Part shown: one piece after another, positions 24,834 through 32,635 of the stretch
How positions within the stretch are numbered: position 1 is the first letter of the stretch
Layout of the letters: each line of letters begins with the position of its first letter
Source: Pirellulaceae bacterium
GTDB lineage: Bacteria > Planctomycetota > Planctomycetia > Pirellulales > Pirellulaceae
Assembly (NCBI GenBank): GCA_023382975.1
Contig: JAHDXO010000085.1
Location: 1-37,781, forward strand
DNA: 37,781 nt
Direction: 5' to 3'
The notes under the pieces: model-generated
Databases searched by the model: none
What the model saw: the letters and a program-made list of their open reading frames with translations, nothing else
What the model was told of the DNA's origin: nothing
Made by a program: the position numbers and the translations under genes

Positions 24834-26342
24834 ATGATCCGAATTCTTACCCGGTGCTTGTTCGGTTGCTGGGCAATTGCCTTGGGGGCCGCCGTCTCCG
24901 CGGCGGACCAGCGGCCGATGCAGCCCGATGTGCTGTTGATCATGCCCGATCAGATGCGAGGCGATTGCCTATCGGTTCTCGGGCACCCCGTGGTTCAGAC
25001 GCCGACGTTCGACGATCTGGCCCGTCAGGGCATGTTGTTCCGGCGAGCTTACGCCACGGTTCCGTCGTGCATCCCCGCACGCTTTGCGCTGCTGACGGGG
25101 CTGTACCCTCAGACCAGCGGCGTCGTCGGTTTTCGGCAGAAGCCGATCACCCGGCCGACCATGCCGCAGGTGCTCGCCAAGGCCGGCTACCAGACAGCCC
25201 TGGTGGGCCGCGAGATGCACCAGGCAGCGGACGCCGCGCAACTCGGATACGAGTTGGCCGTTCTTGGCTCGACCTACAAGTCCGACGACCAGTACGCCGC
25301 GGCGGTCATGCGGGCCGCGCCCGAGATCCGGGATTTCCGCAAATGGGTCGAAGGGCTCGGCTTGTCCTACAACCACTGGCAGGCGATGCATTGGCCGCTG
25401 AGCGACGATCTGCACCCGACCACCTGGGTGATCCAGCAGTCGCGCCGGGTGCTGGCCGACGCTGCGACGGACCGACCGCTGATGCTGACCACCTCGTTCT
25501 ACGCACCCCACCCGCCGCTGTTTCCACCGGCGGAGTATTTCGACGCCAACTTGGAAAAGGAACTGCCTCCCGTGGCGCGCGGCGACTGGGTCGATTGGGA
25601 TTCGCTCACTCACGCCGGCAGCGACAGCGGGCAGCGCGTCTTGCTCGAGGGCCAGCGGCTTCGCAAGGCCCAAGCGGGATACTTCGGGCTGATCGAACAG
25701 ATCGACCGCGAGATCGCTCCTTTGATCGCCGAATTCCGGGCGCGCAGCGAACAAGCCGGTCGTCCCTGGGTGGTCGTGCTGACGTCGGACCACGGCGAGA
25801 TGCTGGGCGATCATGGGTACTTCCGCAAATGCGAACCGCTCGAAGGCTCGGCCAACATCCCGTTCCTTGTCTGTGGTTCGCCGGAATTGGGCTTCGTCCG
25901 GGGACAGCGGTGCTTCGAGCCCGTCTGCCTGGAAGATCTCTTGCCGACCTTCGCTCAGTTGGCCAACGCGGATCGCCCCGACGTCGACGGGATCAGCCTG
26001 GTTCCGGTTCTGCGCGGCGAGCCGACCAAGGTTCGCGAGTGGTTGCATTTCGAACACGCCACCTGCTACAGCCCGCGCCAGGCTTTCCATGCGCTGACCG
26101 ACGGACGGGGCAAGTATATCTGGCGTCCGCATGACGGCCGCGAATTGCTGTTCGATTTGGACCGCGATCCCAAGGAGGAACACGATCTGTCGCCGGACGC
26201 GTCCCGGCAAGACCAGTTGCGGCAGTGGCGCAGCCGGCTGATCGAACGATTGGCTTCCCGGCCCGAGGGCTTTTCCGATGGCCAGCGTCTAATCGCCGGA
26301 CGGCCCTACGCTCCGCTGAATGCCGGCGTGACGCGTCCGTGA
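24834..26342 (+). CDS. Secreted sulfatase (formylglycine type)
   Basis: A 502-residue S1-family sulfatase that would hydrolyse a sulfate ester, probably of a sulfated polysaccharide; substrate unknown. The signal peptide is MIRILTRCLFGCWAIALG ending VSAADQ. The active-site motif CIPARFALLTG (Cys79) is the C-x-P-x-R sequence converted to formylglycine by a maturase. Metal and substrate motifs: LLIMPDQMRGD near the N-terminus and TSDHGEMLGDHGYF. The C-terminus has the usual ELLFDLDRDPKEEHDLSPD. AAGGGG precedes the ATG. Planctomycetes have many such genes. A second sulfatase lies at 32636; no formylglycine maturase is in the window. Confidence 0.94.
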   Translation: MIRILTRCLFGCWAIALGAAVSAADQRPMQPDVLLIMPDQMRGDCLSVLGHPVVQTPTFDDLARQGMLFRRAYATVPSCIPARFALLTGLYPQTSGVVGFRQKPITRPTMPQVLAKAGYQTALVGREMHQAADAAQLGYELAVLGSTYKSDDQYAAAVMRAAPEIRDFRKWVEGLGLSYNHWQAMHWPLSDDLHPTTWVIQQSRRVLADAATDRPLMLTTSFYAPHPPLFPPAEYFDANLEKELPPVARGDWVDWDSLTHAGSDSGQRVLLEGQRLRKAQAGYFGLIEQIDREIAPLIAEFRARSEQAGRPWVVVLTSDHGEMLGDHGYFRKCEPLEGSANIPFLVCGSPELGFVRGQRCFEPVCLEDLLPTFAQLANADRPDVDGISLVPVLRGEPTKVREWLHFEHATCYSPRQAFHALTDGRGKYIWRPHDGRELLFDLDRDPKEEHDLSPDASRQDQLRQWRSRLIERLASRPEGFSDGQRLIAGRPYAPLNAGVTRP

Positions 26343-26440
26343 CGGCGAGTGACGCCTGAGTTTGCGACCCAGCGACAGGCAAGCTGCTCGTGGCAACGCC
26401 TCGAACGACCGCGGCGTCGGCTATCCAATGTCCGGTGGAA

Positions 26441-26449
26441 TGCTAGAAT
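26441..26449 (+). promoter_or_regulatory. Extended -10 promoter element TGnTAGAAT
   Basis: TGCTAGAAT lies 54 bp upstream of the xylose-isomerase-like gene. An almost identical element (TGTTAGAAT) is at 32588, 39 bp before the second sulfatase. Both have TGn before TAGAAT and a following G, fitting an extended -10 promoter without a clear -35. Confidence 0.5.
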
Positions 26450-26503
26450 GAGCGGCTAACGATCGTTTCTTCTGTCGGATTTTCTATTCGGATTGGAGCT
26501 CCG

Positions 26504-27451
26504 ATGAAACTGCTGCGCCGCCAGTTTCTTGCTGGAACCGCCGCCGGAATCGTAGGGCTGAACACCGTCAGGGCGGCGACTGCCGCGTCCGAGGGCGAAC
26601 CCGCGCCAGTGCGGCCCAACCGCATCGCGGTGTCCACCTACTCGTACTGGCGATACGACGCGGCGAGCAAGCTGTCGATCGAGCAGTGCATCGACCTAGC
26701 CGCGGAAGCGGGATTCGACGGCGTCGAGATCCTGCACGTCCAGATGGAAAGCGAAACGAACCGCTACCTGCAGAGCCTGAAACGGCGGGCGCTCGTCCAC
26801 GGCTTGGATCTTTGCGGGTTCTCGACCCACCAGAGCTTTGTCTCGCCCGATCCGGCCGTGCGGCAGCGAAACGTCGACCATACGCTGCACTGCATTGAAC
26901 TAGCCTACGCGATGGGGATTCCCACGGTGCGAGTCAACACGGGTCGCTGGGGAACGTCCAAGGACTTCGACGAACTGATGAAGAACCGGGGAATCGAGCC
27001 GCGGCTGGACGGATATTCGGACGACGACGGGTTCGGCTGGGTGATCGATGGCCTGCAACGCTGCCTGCGACGGGCCGAGGAATGCGGTGTCGTGCTGGGA
27101 CTCGAAAACCACTGGGGATTGGGACGCACGGCCGCCGGAGTGATGCGGATCGTGAATGCGATCGATTCGCCTTGGCTTCAGGTCACCTTGGACACTGGGA
27201 ACTTCTTGGAGGACGCCTACGAGCAGATGGACCAGATCGCCGCCCGGGCCGTACTGGTTCAGGCCAAGACTTACTTCGGCGGCGGAACCTGGTACACGCT
27301 GGACCTGGACTATGCCCGGATCGCCCGGTTGCTTCGCAAACATCGTTACGGCGGCTACGTCTCCTTGGAATACGAAGGATGCGAAGACCACCGCACCGCG
27401 ATCCCCAGAAGTTTGGCGTTGCTCCGCGAAGCGTTCTCAGCAGAGGAATGA
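26504..27451 (+). CDS. Tat-exported xylose-isomerase-like TIM-barrel protein
   Basis: A 315-residue sugar phosphate isomerase/epimerase-like protein; the reaction is unknown. The N-terminus MKLLRRQFLAGTAAG is a twin-arginine signal, so it is folded in the cytoplasm and exported with its metal. The AP2Ec/xylose isomerase-like TIM barrel is shown by CIDLAAEAGFDGVEILHVQ, GVVLGLENHWGLGRT, LQVTLDTGNFLEDAY and YVSLEYEGCED; their acidic residues (Glu in VEI, Glu in LEN, Asp in DTGN, Glu in LEYEG) fit a divalent metal site. TTGGAG precedes the ATG. A strong -10-like element lies 54 bp upstream. The next gene follows after 8 bp, so the two are probably co-transcribed. Confidence 0.9.
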   Translation: MKLLRRQFLAGTAAGIVGLNTVRAATAASEGEPAPVRPNRIAVSTYSYWRYDAASKLSIEQCIDLAAEAGFDGVEILHVQMESETNRYLQSLKRRALVHGLDLCGFSTHQSFVSPDPAVRQRNVDHTLHCIELAYAMGIPTVRVNTGRWGTSKDFDELMKNRGIEPRLDGYSDDDGFGWVIDGLQRCLRRAEECGVVLGLENHWGLGRTAAGVMRIVNAIDSPWLQVTLDTGNFLEDAYEQMDQIAARAVLVQAKTYFGGGTWYTLDLDYARIARLLRKHRYGGYVSLEYEGCEDHRTAIPRSLALLREAFSAEE

Positions 27452-27459
27452 GGCGTCCG

Positions 27460-28377
27460 ATGCGATTGATCGTTGCCTGTCCGGAATGCAAGCGTCAGTA
27501 CGAAGCACGCGACATTGAGCCGGGACGGCGCTTTCGTTGCCATTGCGGCGGCGAAATCACGGTGCGCGCGCCGCGGGGCCATGCGGCCTCCGTCGTCCGC
27601 TGTTCGTCGTGCGGGGCTCCACGAGGCGACCAATCCACGTTTTGCTCGCACTGTGGCGCGGATTTCACCATCCACGAACAGGATCTGCATACGGTTTGTC
27701 CGAACTGCCTGGCGCGGGTCAGCGACCGCGCCCGTTTCTGCCATCACTGCGCCACGGCCTTGACGGCGGAGTTGGTGGCGGGCGACGAGACGCCGTACCA
27801 CTGCCCCGTGTGCGGCAAGGATCGGCTGCTAGTCAGCCGCCGCTTGACCGGCGAGCAGGTGACCGTCCTGGAATGCGAGGTCTGCGCGGGGCTTTGGCTG
27901 GGGCTCGACGCCTTTCGCGCCATGCTGGTTCAGCAGGAGGTCCAGACCGGCAACGCCCCACGCGGAATTCTGGCGCCGGCCAGCCAGCAGCCGGGTCCGC
28001 GCTACCGGGCTTGCGTCGTCTGCGGGCAATTGATGGTCCGCCGCAACCTGGGCCGAAGCGGCAGCGGGGTGATCGTGGATCTATGCGGCCAACACGGTAT
28101 CTGGTTCGACGCCGACGAGCTGGCGCAACTGATGACCTGGGTACGCAGCGGCGGTCGGGAGGACGTGTTGGTCGATCTGGCCCGCCTGAGCCATTCGGAT
28201 GACCCGGTTCGTCGCCGCGTCGCCATGCTCGACGAACGGCCTCGCCAGGAAGCGCCCGTTCGCCCCGCGTCGACGGCACCGTTTGGCCCGTTCGACCCTC
28301 CGGACCAGCAAAACGACCTGTTCGTCGATTTGATCTACGCCGCCGTCGTGCTCCTGGCTCGCATGTTCCGCCGCTAA
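27460..28377 (+). CDS. Multi-zinc-ribbon protein with C-terminal membrane segment
   Basis: A 305-residue protein of unknown role with at least five zinc-ribbon-like units in a row: CPEC...CHCG, CSSCGAP...CSHCG, CPNCLA...CHHC, CPVCGKD...CEVCAGLWLGLDAF, and CVVCGQL...CGQHGIWFDADEL. The last two match the zf-TFIIB-type domain (C-x2-C ... C-x2-C-x3-W). A hydrophobic segment (FVDLIYAAVVLLARMFRR) ends the protein, so it may be membrane-bound by its tail. I start it at the ATG at 27460 (GAGG six bases upstream); an ATG at 27448 overlapping the previous stop is an alternative. Such proteins often bind nucleic acid or assist protein complexes, but the job here is unknown. A MITE-like repeat begins right after the stop. 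Confidence 0.8.
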   Translation: MRLIVACPECKRQYEARDIEPGRRFRCHCGGEITVRAPRGHAASVVRCSSCGAPRGDQSTFCSHCGADFTIHEQDLHTVCPNCLARVSDRARFCHHCATALTAELVAGDETPYHCPVCGKDRLLVSRRLTGEQVTVLECEVCAGLWLGLDAFRAMLVQQEVQTGNAPRGILAPASQQPGPRYRACVVCGQLMVRRNLGRSGSGVIVDLCGQHGIWFDADELAQLMTWVRSGGREDVLVDLARLSHSDDPVRRRVAMLDERPRQEAPVRPASTAPFGPFDPPDQQNDLFVDLIYAAVVLLARMFRR

Positions 28378-28378
28378 G

Positions 28379-28499
28379 GATCGGCAACGAAATAACGAAC
28401 GGATTTTCAATGTGGTCATCACGCTCCGTCGTGATTGTCTGTCGTCACGGCGGAGCGTGACGGCTACGGACTTGGCGACAATTGTTTCCCTGCCGATAC
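28379..28499 (-). repeat. MITE-like palindromic repeat, copy 2 (inverted)
   Basis: A 121-bp element in the opposite orientation to copy 1 at 22643. It has terminal inverted repeats: GGATCGGCAACGAAATAAC at the left, and at the right (read on the minus strand) GTATCGGCAGGGAAACAAT. Inside are two facing palindromes, ATCACGCTCCGTCGTGAT and GTCACGGCGGAGCGTGAC. The small size, terminal inverted repeats and lack of coding sequence fit a MITE or REP-derived element. It starts one base after the stop of the zinc-ribbon gene; the hairpins might end or stabilise its transcript. The rest of the 297-bp gap (28500-28674) shows nothing but the ribosome site of the next gene. Confidence 0.75.
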
Positions 28500-28674
28500 G
28501 GGGCAAACGCCGTGGACCAGTCCGTCGGCCGTCTATCGCGGGTGCCTGGATCTCTGCCCGCCGGCCGATTTGTAAGAATTCGCCTCTGGCGTCGGCGCCC
28601 GCCGGATGGTTTACTAAGAATCGACAGACAGTTTCCTAGCTCGATTCCCATTGATCCCGCAGCAGGAGGATCCC

Positions 28675-30768
28675 ATGGTCGGACTATTGCGTTCGCTTCT
28701 GGTTTTGTCGATGGCTTCGCCGCTGGCAGCGGCTGAACCGATTTACGATGTGGTCGTTTACGGCGGGACATCCGCGGGGGTGATGGCGGCGGTGCAAGCC
28801 AAGCGAATGGACCGCTCGGTGGTGATCGTCTGTCCGGACAAGCATCTGGGCGGACTGTCGAGCGGCGGTTTGGGCTGGACCGATACCGGCAACAAGGCGG
28901 TGATCGGCGGTTTGGCTCGCGAATTCTACGGGCGAGTCTGGAAACACTACCAGCAACCGGAAGCTTGGCGCTGGCAGAAGCCGGAGGAGTACGGAAACCG
29001 CGGTCAAGGCACGCCGGCCATCGACGGGGATCAGCGCACGATGTGGATTTTTGAGCCGCACGTGGCGGAAAAGGTCTTCGAGGACTTCGTCGCCGAGCAC
29101 CAGATCCCCGTCCATCGTGACCAGTGGCTTGACCGGGCCAACGGCGTCACCCGCTCGGGGCCGCGGATTGCGTCGATCACCATGCTCAGCGGCAACACCT
29201 ACCGCGGCAAGATGTTCATCGATGCCACCTACGAAGGCGACTTGATGGCCGCCGCCGGCGTCGATTACCACGTCGGCCGCGAGGGACAGGACGTTTACGG
29301 CGAACAATGGGCCGGAGTGCAAACGGGCGTGTTGCATCACCGCCACCACTTCGGCGTGCTGAAGAAGCCGATCAGTCCCTACGTGGTGCCGGACGACCCT
29401 TCCAGCGGCGTCTTGCCGCGGATCAGCGCGGACCCGCCCGGCGAGTACGGCCAGGGCGACGACAAGGTCCAGGCCTACTGCTTCCGCATGTGTCTAACCG
29501 ATCTGCCGGAGAACCGCGTGCCGTTCGCCAAACCGGAGGGCTACGACCCAGGACAGTACGAACTGCTGGTGCGGATCTTCGATGCGGGGTGGCGCGAGAC
29601 GTTCGACAAGTTCGATCCGATCCCCAACCACAAGACCGACACGAACAATCATGGCCCGATGAGCACCGACAACATCGGCATGAACTACGACTATCCCGAT
29701 GCCTCGTACGAACGCCGCCGCGAGATCATTCGCGAACACGAAACCTACCAACAGGGCTGGCTATACTTCATCGCCAACGATCCGCGGGTTCCCGCCGAGG
29801 TGCGCCGCGAGATGAGCCGCTGGGGACTGGCCAAGGACGAATTCGCCGACAACGGCCACTGGCCCCATCAGATCTATGTCCGCGAGGCCCGGCGAATGAT
29901 TGGCCGCGATGTCATGACGGAAAACGAGTTGCTCAAGCGGCGGCCCGTCGTGGAGTCGGTCGGCATGGGCTCGTACGGCATCGACTCGCACAACATCCAG
30001 CGTTACATCACGCCGGAAGGCCATGTGCAGAACGAAGGCGACATCGGCGTCAGCACCCAGGGCCCGTACCAGATCGCCCTCGGTTCGATCCAGCCCAAGA
30101 AGGAACAGTGCGAGAACTTGCTGGTGCCGGTGTGCGTGTCCAGTTCGCACATCGCGTTCGGCTCGATTCGCATGGAGCCCGTGTTCATGATCCTCGGCCA
30201 GTCCGCCGCGACCGTCGCGTCGATGGCGATCGAGAACGGCCAAGCGGTGCAAGACGTTCCCTACCAGCAACTGCGGGAGCGTTTGCTGGCCGACCGTCAA
30301 GTGCTGGAAAGTGCGGAGGGCACGGCGCCGCGACGGTCGGCGATCCGTGCCGAAAGCCTGCCGGGGACGGTGGTGGACGATGGACAAGCCGTGCTGACCG
30401 GTCCGTGGGAAACGAGCGCGTCGATCGGCCCCTATGTCGGATTCGGATACCGGCACGACGCCAACGGTAGCAAAGGCCAGTTGAAAGCCCGCTTTCAAGC
30501 CGAACTGGCCGCGGGCCGCTACGCCGTGCGCATGTACTGCGTGCCGACCAGCAATCGCGCTACCAACGTCCCGGTCGTTGTCCATCATGCGGACGGCCAA
30601 GCTGCATCGACGGTGAACCAGAGGAATCCGGGCGGCGAGGGCGTGCCCTACGCCGAGCTGGGCGTTTTCCGGTTCGCGGACGACCGTCCGGCCGTGGTCG
30701 AAGTCAGCAACGAAAACACCGATGGTCACGTCATCCTGGACGCCATCCAGTTCGTGCCGCAGCCGTAA
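28675..30768 (+). CDS. Secreted FAD-dependent oxidoreductase with golvesin-like C-terminal domain
   Basis: A 697-residue FAD protein of the FAD_oxidored (PF12831) type often annotated 'xanthan lyase' in planctomycetes. The start at 28675 has AGGAGG five bases upstream. A signal peptide (MVGLLRSLLVLSMASPLAAA) precedes the dinucleotide fold YDVVVYGGTSAGVMAAVQAK, followed by HLGGLSSGGLGWTD and TYRGKMFIDATYEGDLMAAAG, which are family marks. Near the end of the FAD part, SSHIAFGSIRMEPVFMILGQ and SAATVASMAIENG close the fold. The last 130 residues (YVGFGYRHDANGSKG ... VILDAIQFVP) form a beta-sandwich like the golvesin C-terminal domain, a probable carbohydrate-binding module. The substrate is unknown; a role in polysaccharide use is inferred from the sulfatase neighbours. 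It converges on the halogenase-like gene with 12 bp between stops. Confidence 0.9.
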   Translation: MVGLLRSLLVLSMASPLAAAEPIYDVVVYGGTSAGVMAAVQAKRMDRSVVIVCPDKHLGGLSSGGLGWTDTGNKAVIGGLAREFYGRVWKHYQQPEAWRWQKPEEYGNRGQGTPAIDGDQRTMWIFEPHVAEKVFEDFVAEHQIPVHRDQWLDRANGVTRSGPRIASITMLSGNTYRGKMFIDATYEGDLMAAAGVDYHVGREGQDVYGEQWAGVQTGVLHHRHHFGVLKKPISPYVVPDDPSSGVLPRISADPPGEYGQGDDKVQAYCFRMCLTDLPENRVPFAKPEGYDPGQYELLVRIFDAGWRETFDKFDPIPNHKTDTNNHGPMSTDNIGMNYDYPDASYERRREIIREHETYQQGWLYFIANDPRVPAEVRREMSRWGLAKDEFADNGHWPHQIYVREARRMIGRDVMTENELLKRRPVVESVGMGSYGIDSHNIQRYITPEGHVQNEGDIGVSTQGPYQIALGSIQPKKEQCENLLVPVCVSSSHIAFGSIRMEPVFMILGQSAATVASMAIENGQAVQDVPYQQLRERLLADRQVLESAEGTAPRRSAIRAESLPGTVVDDGQAVLTGPWETSASIGPYVGFGYRHDANGSKGQLKARFQAELAAGRYAVRMYCVPTSNRATNVPVVVHHADGQAASTVNQRNPGGEGVPYAELGVFRFADDRPAVVEVSNENTDGHVILDAIQFVPQP

Positions 30769-30780
30769 TGCTCGACGTGG

Positions 30781-32244
30781 TCAGGCGGAGACTTGCCGGT
30801 ACGGTTCCAGTTGTTGTTCGATCCAGCGGTCGAATTCCGCAGGATCGCTGCGCTCTTCCGTGGGCTGCTGGGCGTCACGCGTCACTCGTTCGACGATCCG
30901 CGCGACCACGTCTCGCAATCCTTCGTCGTCCGCGCACAGGAACGCATGTTCCGGCCGGATGCGTCCTTCGCGAAATCGTTGTTCGTACATGGCCGAGGCG
31001 ACGAAGTACAGTTTCGACGTGCTCGCGAATCGCGGAAAGTCGTCCATCGTCAAATAGCAGGCATGGACGAGCGAGTCGATGAACTCGGTCTCCGTCCGCA
31101 CGGTTCGGCTGTAAGCTTCCAACTGATCCGTCAGGTCGTCCCGGCCCCAACTGTGTTCGAGAATCGCCGCCAACCGCTCGATGCCGGCGAGAATCTGCGC
31201 GATCCCCGTTCCGTGCAGGGGATCGACGAATCCGCCGACGTTTGGCAAACCCGCCCAGCCCGCACCGGCCGACCGCTCGGCGATCCGCTGCAATCGCCCC
31301 GTGCCGATCAGATGCGGCGTCGCCTCGTGCAACCGGGCGCCCTTGAACTGCTGGGCGAGCGTCGGGTAACGCTCCACGACCAGATGCCATTCTTCGTCGG
31401 GGTATCGGTCCGGATGGTAGGGATGGCGGTCCTGGTCCAGCACCAGCCCGGCGCTGGTCACGCCATTGCGGAACCGCAGTTGCCACATCCACCCCCCGTC
31501 GATCAGATGATGCACAGCGGCTTCGTCGCAGCGGTAGGGATGGTTCTCGACTCGTCCGCCTGCTTCCCGGTAAGCGTCGTACCACGAACCGACGTCGGTG
31601 AAGTGGCCGTACAGCGTCCGCGACTTGGTCTTCAGCCCATCGTCGCTGCTCGGGATCCCCAGCGATTTCAGCATGACACCCGTGCCGCCGCTGGCGTCCA
31701 ATACGAACTCGGCCCACACTCGCACGGGCTCTTCGCCGTGATACCCGGCCACGCACCAGCGGTCCTCGTGCGTGACGTCCGTCACGTCCGTCCTTTCCAT
31801 CGTCGCAATCGAGCTGGCGCGGACCTGCTTGAACAGGAACTGGTCCACGTCGGCACGCAGCCAATGGGCGTCGGCCGTTTGATCGTCGGGATTGCCGGGC
31901 ACCAGTAGTTCGTTGCTGCGGTCGTCCCGCGGCTGGAACGGTTGGCCGGCCTCGTGGCGGAAGTAGCTGAAACCTCGCTTGATGCCCATCGTCGCTTCGG
32001 GATTCATCTGCTCGGCGGACGCATATTGGCAGATCGCTTCGATGCGATTCAGGCTGTACCGTTGGATCAGATCCCGCAGTACCATGTTGGCCACCGGGGA
32101 CGAAGATTCCCCAATCGTAAACCGCGGATGGCTCGCGCGGTCGATCAGCACGGTCCTGAGCCCCAACCGCTGGCCGATCATCGCCATCAGACTTCCGCCA
32201 AAACCGGAACCGATCACCGCCAGATCGACATCGAATTGAATCAT
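30781..32244 (-). CDS. FAD-dependent halogenase-like oxidoreductase
   Basis: A 487-residue flavoprotein of the tryptophan-halogenase superfamily. GAGGTG lies ahead of the ATG at 32244; an ATG at 32310 has no ribosome site. Seen: FAD fold DLAVIGSGFGGSLMA, FTIGESSSP in the GxGE position, WVLDASGG-like VLDASGGTGVML, and FVDPLHGTGIAQILAGIERLA, the closing FAD motif. True halogenases have a WxWxIP motif and an active-site Lys. Here GGWMWQLRFRNG keeps W-x-W but not IP, and MGIKRGFSYFRHEAG offers a Lys at a suitable place. It may be a halogenase or a related monooxygenase/reductase; I cannot decide. No carrier protein or peptide-synthetase gene is near. There is no signal peptide, so it is cytoplasmic. 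Confidence 0.82.
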   Translation of the reverse strand: MIQFDVDLAVIGSGFGGSLMAMIGQRLGLRTVLIDRASHPRFTIGESSSPVANMVLRDLIQRYSLNRIEAICQYASAEQMNPEATMGIKRGFSYFRHEAGQPFQPRDDRSNELLVPGNPDDQTADAHWLRADVDQFLFKQVRASSIATMERTDVTDVTHEDRWCVAGYHGEEPVRVWAEFVLDASGGTGVMLKSLGIPSSDDGLKTKSRTLYGHFTDVGSWYDAYREAGGRVENHPYRCDEAAVHHLIDGGWMWQLRFRNGVTSAGLVLDQDRHPYHPDRYPDEEWHLVVERYPTLAQQFKGARLHEATPHLIGTGRLQRIAERSAGAGWAGLPNVGGFVDPLHGTGIAQILAGIERLAAILEHSWGRDDLTDQLEAYSRTVRTETEFIDSLVHACYLTMDDFPRFASTSKLYFVASAMYEQRFREGRIRPEHAFLCADDEGLRDVVARIVERVTRDAQQPTEERSDPAEFDRWIEQQLEPYRQVSA

Positions 32245-32635
32245 CGTCGCACCTCGTCTTTCCACAGGTTCGCCCCCCGCGGTGGATGCGGGCGACTCGG
32301 CGTGAATCACACTACGTCGATTGCCAAACTAGCTGATCGCAAGTTGTTTCGTCAACCACAGCAGCGGCCAGAAAGACCCCGCCAGAGTAGCGTCATCGCT
32401 GACTTGCCGTGTGGCGTCCCACGCGGACGCCGCGCCAGTCCGATTCTTGGGCCTTTGCCATTTCGAGCGAATCGGCACCGTCGCTACCTTTATCCGTGCC
32501 CTGGCCTTGCCATCCGTGCCTTTCGGGTCGTGCTGCCAAGGTCATGCTCCGGATTCGGTTGCGGTCGAACAAAACGCGACGGGGCCGTGTTAGAATGGCG
32601 ACACTTTCGGCAATGTACCGATCAGGAGATCCGTC
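32245..32635. other. 391-bp intergenic region between divergent genes
   Basis: It separates the halogenase-like gene (minus) from the second sulfatase (plus). Apart from the ribosome site of each gene and the TGTTAGAAT element at 32588-32596, nothing was recognised. Short open frames here have no ribosome sites or known motifs. It may hold promoters for both genes. Confidence 0.5.
32588..32596 (+). promoter_or_regulatory. Extended -10 promoter element TGnTAGAAT
   Basis: TGTTAGAAT lies 39 bp upstream of the second sulfatase, in nearly the same setting as TGCTAGAAT at 26441. No convincing -35 was seen, as allowed for extended -10 promoters. Predicted start of transcription is near 32603, giving a short leader with AGGAGA before the ATG. 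Confidence 0.5.

Noticed and set aside
28412..28736. Short open frames before the FAD oxidoreductase
   Set aside because: They lie in the palindromic repeat or in the leader of the next gene and have no ribosome site or motif.
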